The notes beneath the pieces are model-generated. The model was not told where the DNA came from, did no database searches, and was given only the letters and a program-made list of their open reading frames with translations. The position numbers and the translations under genes are program-made. From positions 9,112 through 59,936 of the forward strand of contig PMYN01000080.1 of the NCBI GenBank assembly GCA_003171215.1: 50,825 nt of DNA, written 5' to 3'. Below, piece by piece: positions 16,308 through 24,503 of the stretch (positions are counted from its first letter, which is position 1; each line of letters starts with the position of its first letter). This DNA comes from Gemmatimonadota bacterium. Lineage in GTDB: Bacteria > Gemmatimonadota > Gemmatimonadetes > Gemmatimonadales > Gemmatimonadaceae.

Positions 16308-17966
16308 TTACGGCTTGGCCCGGCTTGCCGTCACATAGAACGCCGGGTCCACGCGTAATTCGGTGGTGTCGCTCATCGTCGACGGCACGGTCTGCCACGC
16401 TGTGGTGGGACGAAGGAGGGTATAGTTGCCGTCGCTGCCGAGTCCCACCCGGACCGGCATGTCGAACCCGGGAACCACGTTGGTCCAATGATGTGAGAAC
16501 GTCTTCCCTTCGGTCCGGTACTCCAGCATCGGGATCATCGTCGTCTCCTGATACTGCGTGAAGATCCTGGAGAGATCGACGCCCGTTCCGGTGTTGATGA
16601 AGTCCCGGATCTCTTTCGCGGTCACTGTCTGGTGCCAGAACGTCGAGTTGAGTCCCCGGAGCGTGCTCAACCAGCGCGCGTCGTTGTCGACGACCGCGCG
16701 GATGGTCATCAGCATGTTCGAACCTTTGTAGTACCGGTCCTGCGATCTCGGAGTGTCGTTGACGCCGTACGTGCCGATGATCGGCGAGTCGTTCTTGATA
16801 TTGTTGCGCACCCCGACCAGATATCGCTGGCCGGCCGCCTGATCCTTCACGCATTCGAGATAGAGCGCCTCGGCGTACATGCCGAAGCTCTCGTGGATCC
16901 ACATGTCGGCGTGATCCTTGGCACTGATGTTGTTGCCCCACCACTCGTGGGCGCTCTCGTGCACGATGATGTAGTCCCAGCTCATTCCCTCCCCGGTGCC
17001 CGAGAGGTCGCGGCCGATGTAGCCCGGCAGGTACTTGTTGCCGTAGGCGATGCCGCTCTGATGTTCCATGCCGAGGTACGGCGCCTCGATCAGCTTGTAG
17101 CCGTCGGCATACCAAGGGTACGGACCGAACCAATGCTCGAAGCAGGCGAGCATCGTCTTCACCTGCGGCATCAGCGCCGTGGCGAGGGGCTGATGCAGGG
17201 CGAGGGGCCAGAACTCGATGGTGAGGGGCCCGTTGACGCCATTGTAGGTATCGCGGACCGGCACGTAGCTCGCGGTCGCGTTGATTTCGACGTCGTAGCT
17301 GTTGATCGGGTTGGCCACGAACCATTCGAAAGTCGTCGTGCCATCGCCGTTGTGCGTGGTGGAGCGCAATCTGCCGTTGGAGACGTCGATCAACGGATCG
17401 GGGACGGTGATCGCGATGCGCTGGCTGTCCGGTTCATCCGCCGGGATGTCCTTCAAGGGCCACCAGGTGCTGCCGCCGGTGCCTTCGTTGGAAGTGGCGA
17501 TCCACGGTGCACCGGTGGTGTCGGTGTTCCAGTGGAAGGGGCCGCCGCCTCGCTGCGCGGGTCCGGCCTGCGGATGATACGCGCCGTGGTAGTAGACCCA
17601 GACGGTGTTGTGGTCGCCTGTCTGTTGAGGTGCCGTGAGCGTCACGAAGAACGCGTTGCCGTCCCGCCGGTAGGCGAGGTGCGTCCCGGCTTGCGTCATG
17701 CTGTCGACTTCGAGCGGCCGCTGCAGGTCGATCTGCATCACGCTGGCCGGCCGCAGCACGCGGTAGGTGATCCCGTTCGATCCGCGGATGCTGCTATCTG
17801 TTGGACTTACGCTCACGTGTAAGTCATAGAAGGTCGCGTCCCACCACGCGCGCTCGGGGGTATTCGAACCGCGGAGCGTGTCGGCGTGGGTGAAGACGCG
17901 GGCCTGCGCGGCGAGTCCGAAGACGGGGCAGGCGACGAGCGAGACGACGAGCGCGAGACGGCGCAT
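16308..17966 (-). CDS. M1-family zinc metallopeptidase, secreted
   Basis: 552 residues from the ATG at 17966; the frame is open further upstream, but a signal peptide (MRRLALVVSLVACPVFGLAAQA) begins here and the upstream part overlaps the divergent gene. The zinc site is HESAH at 336-340 with Glu 359, a perfect HEXXH-X18-E. The exopeptidase motif region reads LGMEHQSG, a variant of the GAMEN-type motif. A final Tyr/catalytic region is suggested near YYKGSNML. M1 enzymes remove N-terminal residues from peptides; this one is periplasmic or secreted. The N-terminal domain is the usual beta-saddle, and the length is short for the family because there is no large C-terminal helical domain. Confidence 0.93.
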   Translation of the reverse strand: MRRLALVVSLVACPVFGLAAQARVFTHADTLRGSNTPERAWWDATFYDLHVSVSPTDSSIRGSNGITYRVLRPASVMQIDLQRPLEVDSMTQAGTHLAYRRDGNAFFVTLTAPQQTGDHNTVWVYYHGAYHPQAGPAQRGGGPFHWNTDTTGAPWIATSNEGTGGSTWWPLKDIPADEPDSQRIAITVPDPLIDVSNGRLRSTTHNGDGTTTFEWFVANPINSYDVEINATASYVPVRDTYNGVNGPLTIEFWPLALHQPLATALMPQVKTMLACFEHWFGPYPWYADGYKLIEAPYLGMEHQSGIAYGNKYLPGYIGRDLSGTGEGMSWDYIIVHESAHEWWGNNISAKDHADMWIHESFGMYAEALYLECVKDQAAGQRYLVGVRNNIKNDSPIIGTYGVNDTPRSQDRYYKGSNMLMTIRAVVDNDARWLSTLRGLNSTFWHQTVTAKEIRDFINTGTGVDLSRIFTQYQETTMIPMLEYRTEGKTFSHHWTNVVPGFDMPVRVGLGSDGNYTLLRPTTAWQTVPSTMSDTTELRVDPAFYVTASRAKP

Positions 17967-18072
17967 GATGACCCCGGTGACGAAGTGATGGGCGCCTCCA
18001 ACATAGCTCGTGCCCGGCACGCCCGGCACGCGGCTCTTCCAACTGCGAGCGCCGCCCGACATCGTTGATCGC

Positions 18073-19092
18073 ATGAAAGACCTCGAAACGCTGCTGCTTT
18101 CCGGCCACGACGTGCGCGCGCTCCTGCCGATGAACGAGTGCATCGGCGTGATGGAGGGCGCGCTCCGGAGCGTGACCGACGGATCGAGCGTGCTTCCGTT
18201 GCGCACGGTCATGCGGCTCGACGGCACCCCGAACGCGTTCGCGGCGATGCCGGCGGTGGTGGGGAAGGGCGCCGGCGCGTCGCTCGGCGCGAAGATCATC
18301 ACGGTCTTTCCCGGCAACGATGCCACTCCCTACGACTCCCACATCGGCGTCGTGCTCCTCTTCGACACCGAGCATGGGAAGCTGCTGGCGATCGCGGATG
18401 CGTCGTCGATCACGGCGATCCGGACGTCAGCGATCTCGGGGCTCGCGACGCGGCTGCTCGCGCGTGAAGACGCGAAGGAACTCGCCATCCTCGGTGCGGG
18501 CGTGCTGGCGATGCCGCATCTCGAGGCGGTGCGCTGCGTGCGCGGCCTCAAGCGCGTGCGGGTATGGAGCAGGTCGGGGGACCGTGCAAAGGAGTTCGCG
18601 GCGCGCGCCCGCAAGCAGTTCGATGTGGAGATCGTCGTGTCGGGCACGGCGCGCGAGGCGGTCGAGGGCGCGGACGTGATCTGCACGATCACCGCGGCGC
18701 GCACGCCGGTGCTCGAGGGCGCGTGGCTCTCGCCGGGCGCGCACGTGAACGCGGTGGGCGCGTCGTTGCCGAACGCGCGCGAGCTCGACACCGCCGCCGT
18801 CGTGCGTTCGCGCCTGTTCGTGGATCGCCGCGAGTCCACGATGGCCGAGGCCGGCGATTTTCTCATTCCGCGCAGCGAACGCGCCATCACCGACGCTCAC
18901 ATCCTCGGCGAGCTCGGCGACCTTCTCGCCGGGAGCGTGAAGGGGCGTACGAACCGCGACGACATCACGCTCTTCAAGTCGCTCGGCCTCGCGGTGGAGG
19001 ATGTCGCCGCTCTGCGATACATCCACGGCCAAGCCATTGCTGCCGGCGTCGGTACCCGCGTCGCGCTCGGCGGACTGCGCGAAGCCCAGTGA
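18073..19092 (+). CDS. Ornithine cyclodeaminase/mu-crystallin family protein
   Basis: 339 residues. The Rossmann segment ELAILGAGVLAMPHLEAVRCVRGLKRVRVWSRS (about residues 136-168) and the substrate-site stretch SSITAIRTSAISGLATRLLAR (about 110-130) define the OCD/mu-crystallin/alanine dehydrogenase-like family. The usual GAGVQA is GAGVLA here. Family members use NAD(P) with amino or imino acids: ornithine cyclodeaminase, alanine dehydrogenase or ketimine reductase. Which one cannot be told. The start is the ATG at 18073; it is divergent from the M1 peptidase gene. The stop overlaps the next start as TGATG. Confidence 0.88.
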   Translation: MKDLETLLLSGHDVRALLPMNECIGVMEGALRSVTDGSSVLPLRTVMRLDGTPNAFAAMPAVVGKGAGASLGAKIITVFPGNDATPYDSHIGVVLLFDTEHGKLLAIADASSITAIRTSAISGLATRLLAREDAKELAILGAGVLAMPHLEAVRCVRGLKRVRVWSRSGDRAKEFAARARKQFDVEIVVSGTAREAVEGADVICTITAARTPVLEGAWLSPGAHVNAVGASLPNARELDTAAVVRSRLFVDRRESTMAEAGDFLIPRSERAITDAHILGELGDLLAGSVKGRTNRDDITLFKSLGLAVEDVAALRYIHGQAIAAGVGTRVALGGLREAQ

Positions 19093-19598
19093 TGCCCTTC
19101 GATCGCCAGCCACATCTGAAGGGCGCGCTCGTCGAGCTCAGGCCGCTGGTCGCGGGCGATTACGCCGAGCTCAGCGCCGCGTCCTCGGATCCGCTCATCT
19201 GGGAGCAGCACCCCGCCAAGGACCGATACAAGGAGGAAGTGTTCAAGGAATTCTTTGCCGACGCCCTGGCATCCGGAGGAGGTTTGATCGCGCTGGATGC
19301 AAAGGATGGCATGGTCATAGGGACGTCACGATTTCACGGATACGATGTGGTCCGGAGCGAAGTCGAAATCGGCTGGACGTTTCTTGTCAGGTCGCATTGG
19401 GGTGGCCGCTACAATGGCGAGATGAAAGCGCTGATGCTGCAGCACGCGTTCCAGTTCGTGCGCAGCGTGGTCTTCATCATCGGGCTGAACAATCTGCGCT
19501 CGCAAAAGGCGGTGGAGAAGATCGGCGGCGTGCGGGTCGCCAACAGGACGACCGAGAACGGCCGGGAAAGTGCGGCTTATGTGATCGCTCGTCCCTGA
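19092..19598 (+). CDS. GNAT-family N-acetyltransferase (RimJ/RimL type)
   Basis: 168 residues beginning at the ATG that shares a base with the preceding stop (TGATG). The fold is GNAT: V(E)LRPLVAGDYAEL at the start, EIGWTFLVRSHWGGRYNGEMKALML as the acetyl-CoA-binding loop and helix, and GLNNLRSQKAVEKIGGVR near the end, as in ribosomal-protein acetyltransferases and their relatives. The substrate may be an amino acid, small amine or protein. Translational coupling to the cyclodeaminase-like gene suggests a linked metabolite, which is inference. Confidence 0.88.
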   Translation: MPFDRQPHLKGALVELRPLVAGDYAELSAASSDPLIWEQHPAKDRYKEEVFKEFFADALASGGGLIALDAKDGMVIGTSRFHGYDVVRSEVEIGWTFLVRSHWGGRYNGEMKALMLQHAFQFVRSVVFIIGLNNLRSQKAVEKIGGVRVANRTTENGRESAAYVIARP

Positions 19599-19665
19599 CG
19601 GCTGTCCCCGCGCGCTGCCGACGGCTTATCGGACCGGATGGCCGGCTCGTTCCCAGCGGGATCGG

Positions 19666-20256
19666 TTAGTCGAGTTTCACGACCGTCGCGTTGTGGAACA
19701 GCTGGTTCTCGCCGATGATGAACGCGCCGATCGGGAAGCCGCCCTCGTGCGTGAAGATGAGTCTGACGCCGCTGGCGTCGGCGGGAAGGTCGAACCTTCG
19801 CTCGACGTCGATCGACTCTCCCGGCCCGACTCGCGAGTCGAGCGGCACCGTCGCCGATGCGGGATCGGCGTGGAATTTTCGCCCCCGGGAATCGACAAGG
19901 TAGACCGCCGCGTAGTTCTCGCCTTGCGTGATGCGTTTCGCGCGGCTCGAGATGCGCAGTTTCACGCTCCACGACTGGCCGGAGCCGGTCGTGGTCGGCT
20001 TCGCATCCGCGGCGCTGATGCACCAGTCGTCGAAGCACATGGTCTCGCCCACCTGATGGACCGGAGGCGTGGAGAAGAACGCCACGAGCAGGACAGCCGC
20101 GAAATACGCGCCGGCGCCGATGGCGAGACGGCGGAGGATCCGCAGCGCGCGCGGGCGCTGGCCCCGCAGTGCCGCCACCGCCGCCATGAGGAGCGCGGCG
20201 ACGGTGGCCAGGAAGAGCAGGAGGAACAGCGGTTCGAAGATCGTCGTCATCGGCAT
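19666..20256 (-). CDS. Small membrane-anchored protein with extracytoplasmic beta domain
   Basis: 196 residues. Two hydrophobic helices (about 7-30 and 43-63) are followed by an extracytoplasmic domain with GETMCFDDWCISAADA, SWSVKLRISSRAKR and RFDLPADASGVRLIFTH. The layout resembles the DUF4352-type immunoglobulin-like domain, but I am not certain. Two Cys close together (CFDDWC) could pair. The start may be the ATG at 20256 or the ATG at 20250; a perfect palindrome lies directly before 20256 and would cover the usual ribosome-binding position. Confidence 0.6.
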   Translation of the reverse strand: MPMTTIFEPLFLLLFLATVAALLMAAVAALRGQRPRALRILRRLAIGAGAYFAAVLLVAFFSTPPVHQVGETMCFDDWCISAADAKPTTTGSGQSWSVKLRISSRAKRITQGENYAAVYLVDSRGRKFHADPASATVPLDSRVGPGESIDVERRFDLPADASGVRLIFTHEGGFPIGAFIIGENQLFHNATVVKLD

Positions 20257-20279
20257 AGTACTTTATATTGTAAAGTACT
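20257..20279. promoter_or_regulatory. Perfect 9+9 palindrome, probable operator
   Basis: AGTACTTTA and its exact complement TAAAGTACT flank a five-base centre. The AT-rich block is striking in this GC-rich DNA and abuts the start codon of the gene on its left. It looks like the binding site of a dimeric repressor, with -10-like TATA sequence inside. Confidence 0.7.
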
Positions 20280-20312
20280 CGTCGACCGGCGTCAAGCGAC
20301 GAGCGCCGGCGG

Positions 20313-20675
20313 CTACTCGCCCCAGATCGCGAGTTCGTTTCCCGCCGGATCGGTGAAGTGGAAGCGCCGCCCGCCCGGGAACGAGAAGATCGGCTTCACG
20401 ATCCTGCCGCCCGCCTTCTCGACGCGCGCCTGCGCCTCCTCGAGCCTGCTCGCGTAGAGGATGACCAGCGGCGCGCCGCTCTTCGAGGTTTCCCCCGAGG
20501 CAATTCCGCCGGAAACGTTTGCATGCTCGAACGCCGCGTAGTCGGGACCCCAGTCCTGAAACGACCAGCCGAATGCGTCGCTGTAGAATTTCTTCGAGCT
20601 CGCGACGGCGTTCACGTGGAGCTCGATGTAGTCGATGCTGAAATCCGGCCGCTGCGGTTTCTTCTCCTCGCTCAT
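20313..20675 (-). CDS. VOC (glyoxalase/bleomycin-resistance fold) protein
   Basis: 120 residues from the ATG at 20675; the frame is open further upstream into low-complexity DNA, and I did not extend it. The protein is one VOC module of two beta-alpha-beta-beta-beta units: IDYIELHVNAVASSKKFYSDAFGWSFQDWGPDYAAF, then APLVILYASRLEEAQARVEKAGGRI, ending FHFTDPAGNELAIWGE with the Asp-Pro-x-Gly-Asn and Glu positions of the metal-binding fold. This resembles YdcJ/YaeR-like or PhnB-like small proteins. The reaction is unknown. Confidence 0.85.
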   Translation of the reverse strand: MSEEKKPQRPDFSIDYIELHVNAVASSKKFYSDAFGWSFQDWGPDYAAFEHANVSGGIASGETSKSGAPLVILYASRLEEAQARVEKAGGRIVKPIFSFPGGRRFHFTDPAGNELAIWGE

Positions 20676-20710
20676 GTTCGTCTCGCTCGTGAAGTGTGGT
20701 GTGTAGTAAT

Positions 20711-20744
20711 CTGTCGCCTGCCTTCTGCCTTCTGCCATCTGTCA
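20711..20744. repeat. Low-complexity CTGCCTT repeat between the VOC and dnaE2 genes
   Basis: CTGTCGCCTGCC is followed by TTCTGCC, TTCTGCC and ATCTGTCAG. The pattern is close to the CCGTCTGCC words of the repeat family seen in and around dnaE2 and imuB. It touches the dnaE2 stop codon, which lies in its last bases. Confidence 0.45.
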
Positions 20745-23700
20745 GTAGAAATCGTGACTGCGCGCGTGCTCCGCCCCCGCGCCCGACCCGAGCGCGACGA
20801 ACTCCTCCGCCTTCAGGTTCACCACCGTCTGCTCGATCTGCAGCACGCCGCGCACGAGCAGCAGCGGCGTGCGCGAAATGAGCGGCGCCTGCTTCTCGAA
20901 TCGCTGCGGCGTGATGACGACGTTCAGCATTCCCGTTTCATCCTCCAGCGTGAGGAACACGAATCCCTTCGCCGTGCCCGGGCGCTGCCGACAGATCACG
21001 AGTCCCGCCGCCGCGATGCGCGCGCCGTCCTTCTGTTTCGTGGCCTCGTGCGCGGTGAGCACGCCGTTCGGCAGGAGGAGTGCGCGCAGGTGGCGCATGG
21101 GATGGCCGTTCAACGAAAGGCCGGTCATCCGGTAATCCGCTTCGGTCATTTCCGGAGCGGAGAGCGGCGGCAGTCCCGCCGGAATCTTCGTTTCCGGAAA
21201 AAGTGCGAGCGGACCCGCGTCGCCGCGCACGCACTCGAGCACGCGCCACAGCGCCACGCGCCGCCGCCGCGCCGGCGGTTCGTCCGCCACGAACGCGTCG
21301 AACGCACCGGACTCGGCCATGAAGCGCAGCGCGCGTCGATCCAGCTGAGAGCGGTGCACCACGTCGCGAATCGACGTGAATGGACCGTCACTCAGCGCGC
21401 GCTCGATCTTGCCGCGCGCGTTGGAGCCGAGCCCGCGAATCGAGCGGAGGCCGAGTCGCACGAGCGGCGGTGTTCGTGGCGCGCTTCGTGCCGCGCTCTG
21501 TGGCGTGCTCTGCGGCGCGTTGCATACCTTGGATCGCTCGCCGTCCGATGCCGCGTCACGATGCACGGCGATCACGCCATCGTGCGGCACGACCACCGTG
21601 CCGTCCGCGCACTCGAGGGTGTGATCCCACGCCGACCGCGTCACGTCCACCGGCAGCACGCGCACGCCGTGCCGCTTGGCGTCCTCCACGAGCGTGCCCG
21701 CGGAGTAGAATCCCATCGGCTGCGCGTTGAGCATCGCGGCGAGGAACTCGGGCGCGTAGTAATGCCGGAGGTACGCGCTCGCATACACGATCAGCGCGAA
21801 GCTCGCCGCGTGCGACTCGGGGAAGCCGTAATCGGCAAACCCGTTTATCTGGTTGAAGATCCTCGTCGCCACTTCGTTCGAGATTCCGTTCGCGAGCATG
21901 CCGTCGAGCATTCGCTGGCGGATGCCTTCCATCTTCTCGCGGCTGCGCTTGTGGCCCATCGCCTTGCGCAGGAGATCCGCCTCGCCCGGCGTGAAGTTGG
22001 CCGCGACGATCGCGACCTGCATCCCCTGTTCCTGGAAGAGCGGAACGCCGAGCGTGCGCTTGAGCACCGGCTCGAGCATCGGGTGCGGATAGGTGACGGG
22101 CTCCTCGCCATTCTTGCGGCGCAGGTATGGATGGACCATCTCGCCCTGGATCGGGCCCGGGCGGATGAGCGCGACTTCCACCACGAGGTCGTAAAAACAG
22201 CGCGGCTTGAGGCGGGGCAGGGTGTTCATCTGCGCGCGGCTCTCCACCTGGAACACGCCGACCGTATCCGCCCGGCAGAGGTCGTCGTACACGGCTTGAT
22301 CCTTGAAATCGAGCTGGCCGAGGTCGATCGACACGCCGCGCGTGGCGCGGATGTATTTCAGACAATCCTGCACGGCGGTGAGCATGCCGAGCCCGAGCAG
22401 GTCGATCTTCACGAGCCCGACGGGATCGAGATCGTCCTTCTCCCATTGAATGACGGTGCGCTCGTCCATGGAGGCGGGCTCGATCGGGACGACCGTGGAG
22501 AGCGGCTCCTTGGTGAGCACGAATCCGCCGACATGAATGCCGCGATGCCGCGGCGCCTCGTGCAATCCATGCACGATCTCGGCCAGCCTGATCACGCGCG
22601 GGTCTTTGGGGTCGAGCCCGGCACGCGTGAGGAGTGAGTCGGCTTGCTGTTCGGGGGCTGGGGCGGTCGGGTGTGCCATGCCTCCATTTCCGCGACCCTC
22701 TCGGACCGCTGCGCGGTCCTGCGGCCGGGTCTCGGAAATGGAGGCATGGCCCGCCCTCCCTTGTGCGGGCATCGTGGCGGTGGACGTGCTGCTCTCCTTT
22801 GCTTTCATCCACTCGGCGCGAGACTTGGCTCGCTCTTCGCGCATGCGATTCACGGCGTGCGTGCCTTTCATCATGTCCATCCCGAGCACGTCCGCGATTC
22901 GTCGCGCTTCCAGGTCTTTGGAGTATCCCGCCGGCCCGTTCGCATCCGCCCGCTCCGGCGCAAAGGGATCGGCTTCCGGCTTCCGGCTTCCGGCTTCCGG
23001 CTCTGCGCGCAGCGCAGCGGCCGTCGCCTTCGCCGAGAAACGATCGCTGAACATCGCCAGCGCGCCGGCTTGCTCGGGCGAAAAGCCGAGCACGCGCGCC
23101 GCGTCGCGCACGGCGCTTCGCCCACGCCAGGTGATGTGCTCGCAGACCATCGCGGCGTGTTCGCGGCCGTAGCGTTCGTACACGTACTGCAGGACGCGTT
23201 CGCGGTCGCGGTGCGCGAAATCGATGTCGATGTCGGGGGCTTCCTTGCGTTCTTCACTCAGGAATCGCTCGAACAGCAGCTCGAGCTTGATCGGATCCAC
23301 CGCGGTGATGCCCAGCACGTAGCACACAGCGCTGTTGGCGGCGGAGCCGCGGCCCTGGCAGAGGACGCCGTCACGGCGCGCGAAGCGGACGATGTCCCAG
23401 ACGATCAGGAAATAGCCGGCGAGCCCGAGTTTGCCGATCAGGGTGAGTTCGTGCGTGAGTTGCGCGTCGTGTTTCGCGGTGCGCCGCCATCCCCAGCGTT
23501 CGCGCGCGCCCTGTTCCACCAACTGCGCGAGATAGTCGTCCTCGCTCACGCCGTCGGGGAGCGGAAAGCTCGGCAGCGTGGGCTTGAGATCGGCGAGACG
23601 AAAGGTGCAGCGCTCGGCCACCGCGAGCGTCGCGCGCAAACCCTCCTCGCGGCCCTGCCAGCGCCGCGCCATCTGCGCCGCGCCCTTGAGATACCACTCG

Positions 23701-24503
23701 CCGTTGGGACGGAGCCGCGTGCCCATTTCATCGAGGGTCGCGCCGTGTTTCAGCGCGCAGAGCACGTCGTGCGCGAGCCGCCCCGCGGGATCGGCGTAGC
23801 GCACGTCGTTCGCGACAACCCACGGAATGCCGAGCGCGTGCGCGATCTCGATCAGCGCCGTCGTCGTCGCGCGCTCCTCGGGCAGCGAGTGGTCCCAGCA
23901 CTCGATGGCGACCCGGCGGTCGAACATGTCGATGAGCGCCGCCGTCGCCTCGCACGCCGCATCGTGCTCGCCGCGGGCCGCGAGCTGCGCCACCCACCCG
24001 CGCGGCGAGCCGGTGAGCGCGAAGAGGCCGTTGGTGTGGCGGGCGAGAGTGTCCAACGACACGCGCGGTACTCCACGCGGATGATCGAGCCGCGCTCTGG
24101 TTATGAGCGTGCTCAGATTGCCGTAACCCTCGCGATTTTCTGCGAGTAAAACTATTTGAGAGTGATTGGACGGCAGACGGCGGACGGCGGACGGCGGCTG
24201 GGAGGGCAGACGGCGGATGGCAGCATGCAACTGCCGGCTGTCGTCCGCCGTCCCAGCCGCCGTCCGCCGTCCGCCGTCTGTCGTCTGCTCAATCGTCAGT
24301 TCAACCCCAATGATCCCCTTCAGTCCCGCCGTGGCCGCAGCGGTCGAGAATCGCACCGCGCCGCCGAGGTCGTCGCGGTCGGTGAGGGCCAGCGCCGGCA
24401 TTCCCAATCGCACGGCGCGCGCGACCAACTGCTCGGGGTGCGCGGCGCCGTCGAGCAGGGAGAAGGTGGAGTGGCAGTGCAGTTCAGCGTACATTCGCCC
24501 CAT
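20742..24503 (-). CDS. dnaE2: Error-prone DNA polymerase III alpha subunit DnaE2, enlarged by repeat insertions
   Basis: 1253 residues from the ATG at 24503 (24494 is an alternative; both give MYAELHCHSTFSLLDGA, the PHP-domain start). Typical DnaE2 is roughly 1000-1100 residues. The catalytic PDIDIDF is intact near 421-427, and the HVGGFVLT-type and HARSHDFY-type ends of DnaE2 are present. DnaE2 is the translesion polymerase of the SOS mutasome, working with ImuA and ImuB. The extra length is repeat-derived: residues about 73-113 (element at 24169-24287), about 500-511 (seven-base tandem repeat) and about 565-620 (palindrome at 22675-22750 and flanks). All keep the frame. The start codon shares the CATG at 24501-24504 with the start of the opposite-strand dipeptidase gene. 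Confidence 0.95.
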   Translation of the reverse strand: MGRMYAELHCHSTFSLLDGAAHPEQLVARAVRLGMPALALTDRDDLGGAVRFSTAAATAGLKGIIGVELTIEQTTDGGRRTAAGTADDSRQLHAAIRRLPSQPPSAVRRLPSNHSQIVLLAENREGYGNLSTLITRARLDHPRGVPRVSLDTLARHTNGLFALTGSPRGWVAQLAARGEHDAACEATAALIDMFDRRVAIECWDHSLPEERATTTALIEIAHALGIPWVVANDVRYADPAGRLAHDVLCALKHGATLDEMGTRLRPNGEWYLKGAAQMARRWQGREEGLRATLAVAERCTFRLADLKPTLPSFPLPDGVSEDDYLAQLVEQGARERWGWRRTAKHDAQLTHELTLIGKLGLAGYFLIVWDIVRFARRDGVLCQGRGSAANSAVCYVLGITAVDPIKLELLFERFLSEERKEAPDIDIDFAHRDRERVLQYVYERYGREHAAMVCEHITWRGRSAVRDAARVLGFSPEQAGALAMFSDRFSAKATAAALRAEPEAGSRKPEADPFAPERADANGPAGYSKDLEARRIADVLGMDMMKGTHAVNRMREERAKSRAEWMKAKESSTSTATMPAQGRAGHASISETRPQDRAAVREGRGNGGMAHPTAPAPEQQADSLLTRAGLDPKDPRVIRLAEIVHGLHEAPRHRGIHVGGFVLTKEPLSTVVPIEPASMDERTVIQWEKDDLDPVGLVKIDLLGLGMLTAVQDCLKYIRATRGVSIDLGQLDFKDQAVYDDLCRADTVGVFQVESRAQMNTLPRLKPRCFYDLVVEVALIRPGPIQGEMVHPYLRRKNGEEPVTYPHPMLEPVLKRTLGVPLFQEQGMQVAIVAANFTPGEADLLRKAMGHKRSREKMEGIRQRMLDGMLANGISNEVATRIFNQINGFADYGFPESHAASFALIVYASAYLRHYYAPEFLAAMLNAQPMGFYSAGTLVEDAKRHGVRVLPVDVTRSAWDHTLECADGTVVVPHDGVIAVHRDAASDGERSKVCNAPQSTPQSAARSAPRTPPLVRLGLRSIRGLGSNARGKIERALSDGPFTSIRDVVHRSQLDRRALRFMAESGAFDAFVADEPPARRRRVALWRVLECVRGDAGPLALFPETKIPAGLPPLSAPEMTEADYRMTGLSLNGHPMRHLRALLLPNGVLTAHEATKQKDGARIAAAGLVICRQRPGTAKGFVFLTLEDETGMLNVVITPQRFEKQAPLISRTPLLLVRGVLQIEQTVVNLKAEEFVALGSGAGAEHARSHDFY
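22675..22750. repeat. Nested palindrome inside dnaE2
   Basis: The arms 22675-22698 and 22727-22750 match at 23 of 24 bases (GCCATGCCTCCATTTCCG core). Inside is a second stem, GGACCGC/GCGGTCC. It lies in frame in dnaE2 and encodes part of a segment of about 50 residues that I do not expect in DnaE2, between the catalytic palm/fingers region and the HVGGFVLT motif. Confidence 0.9.
22971..23003. repeat. Seven-base tandem repeat inside dnaE2
   Basis: GGCTTCC occurs four times in a row, with a partial fifth. Read on the coding strand it gives the peptide EPEAGSRKPEA. Slippage by one unit would shift the frame of dnaE2; three units would not. Confidence 0.9.
24169..24287. repeat. CCGTCTG-family element, copy A, inside dnaE2
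   Basis: A 119-base imperfect inverted repeat. The left arm is built of GACGGCAGACGGCGGACGG-like words, ends near CTGGGA and continues; the right arm is the complement built of CCGTC words. The first 33 bases of its left arm are nearly identical to those of copy B at 25755. In dnaE2 it encodes about residues 73-113, between IIGVELTIEQ and IVLLAENREGYGNL, which normally nearly adjoin. Confidence 0.92.

Noticed and set aside
17967-18326. N-terminal extension of the M1 peptidase frame
   Set aside because: The extension overlaps the divergent cyclodeaminase-like gene and has no domain; a proper signal peptide begins at 17966.
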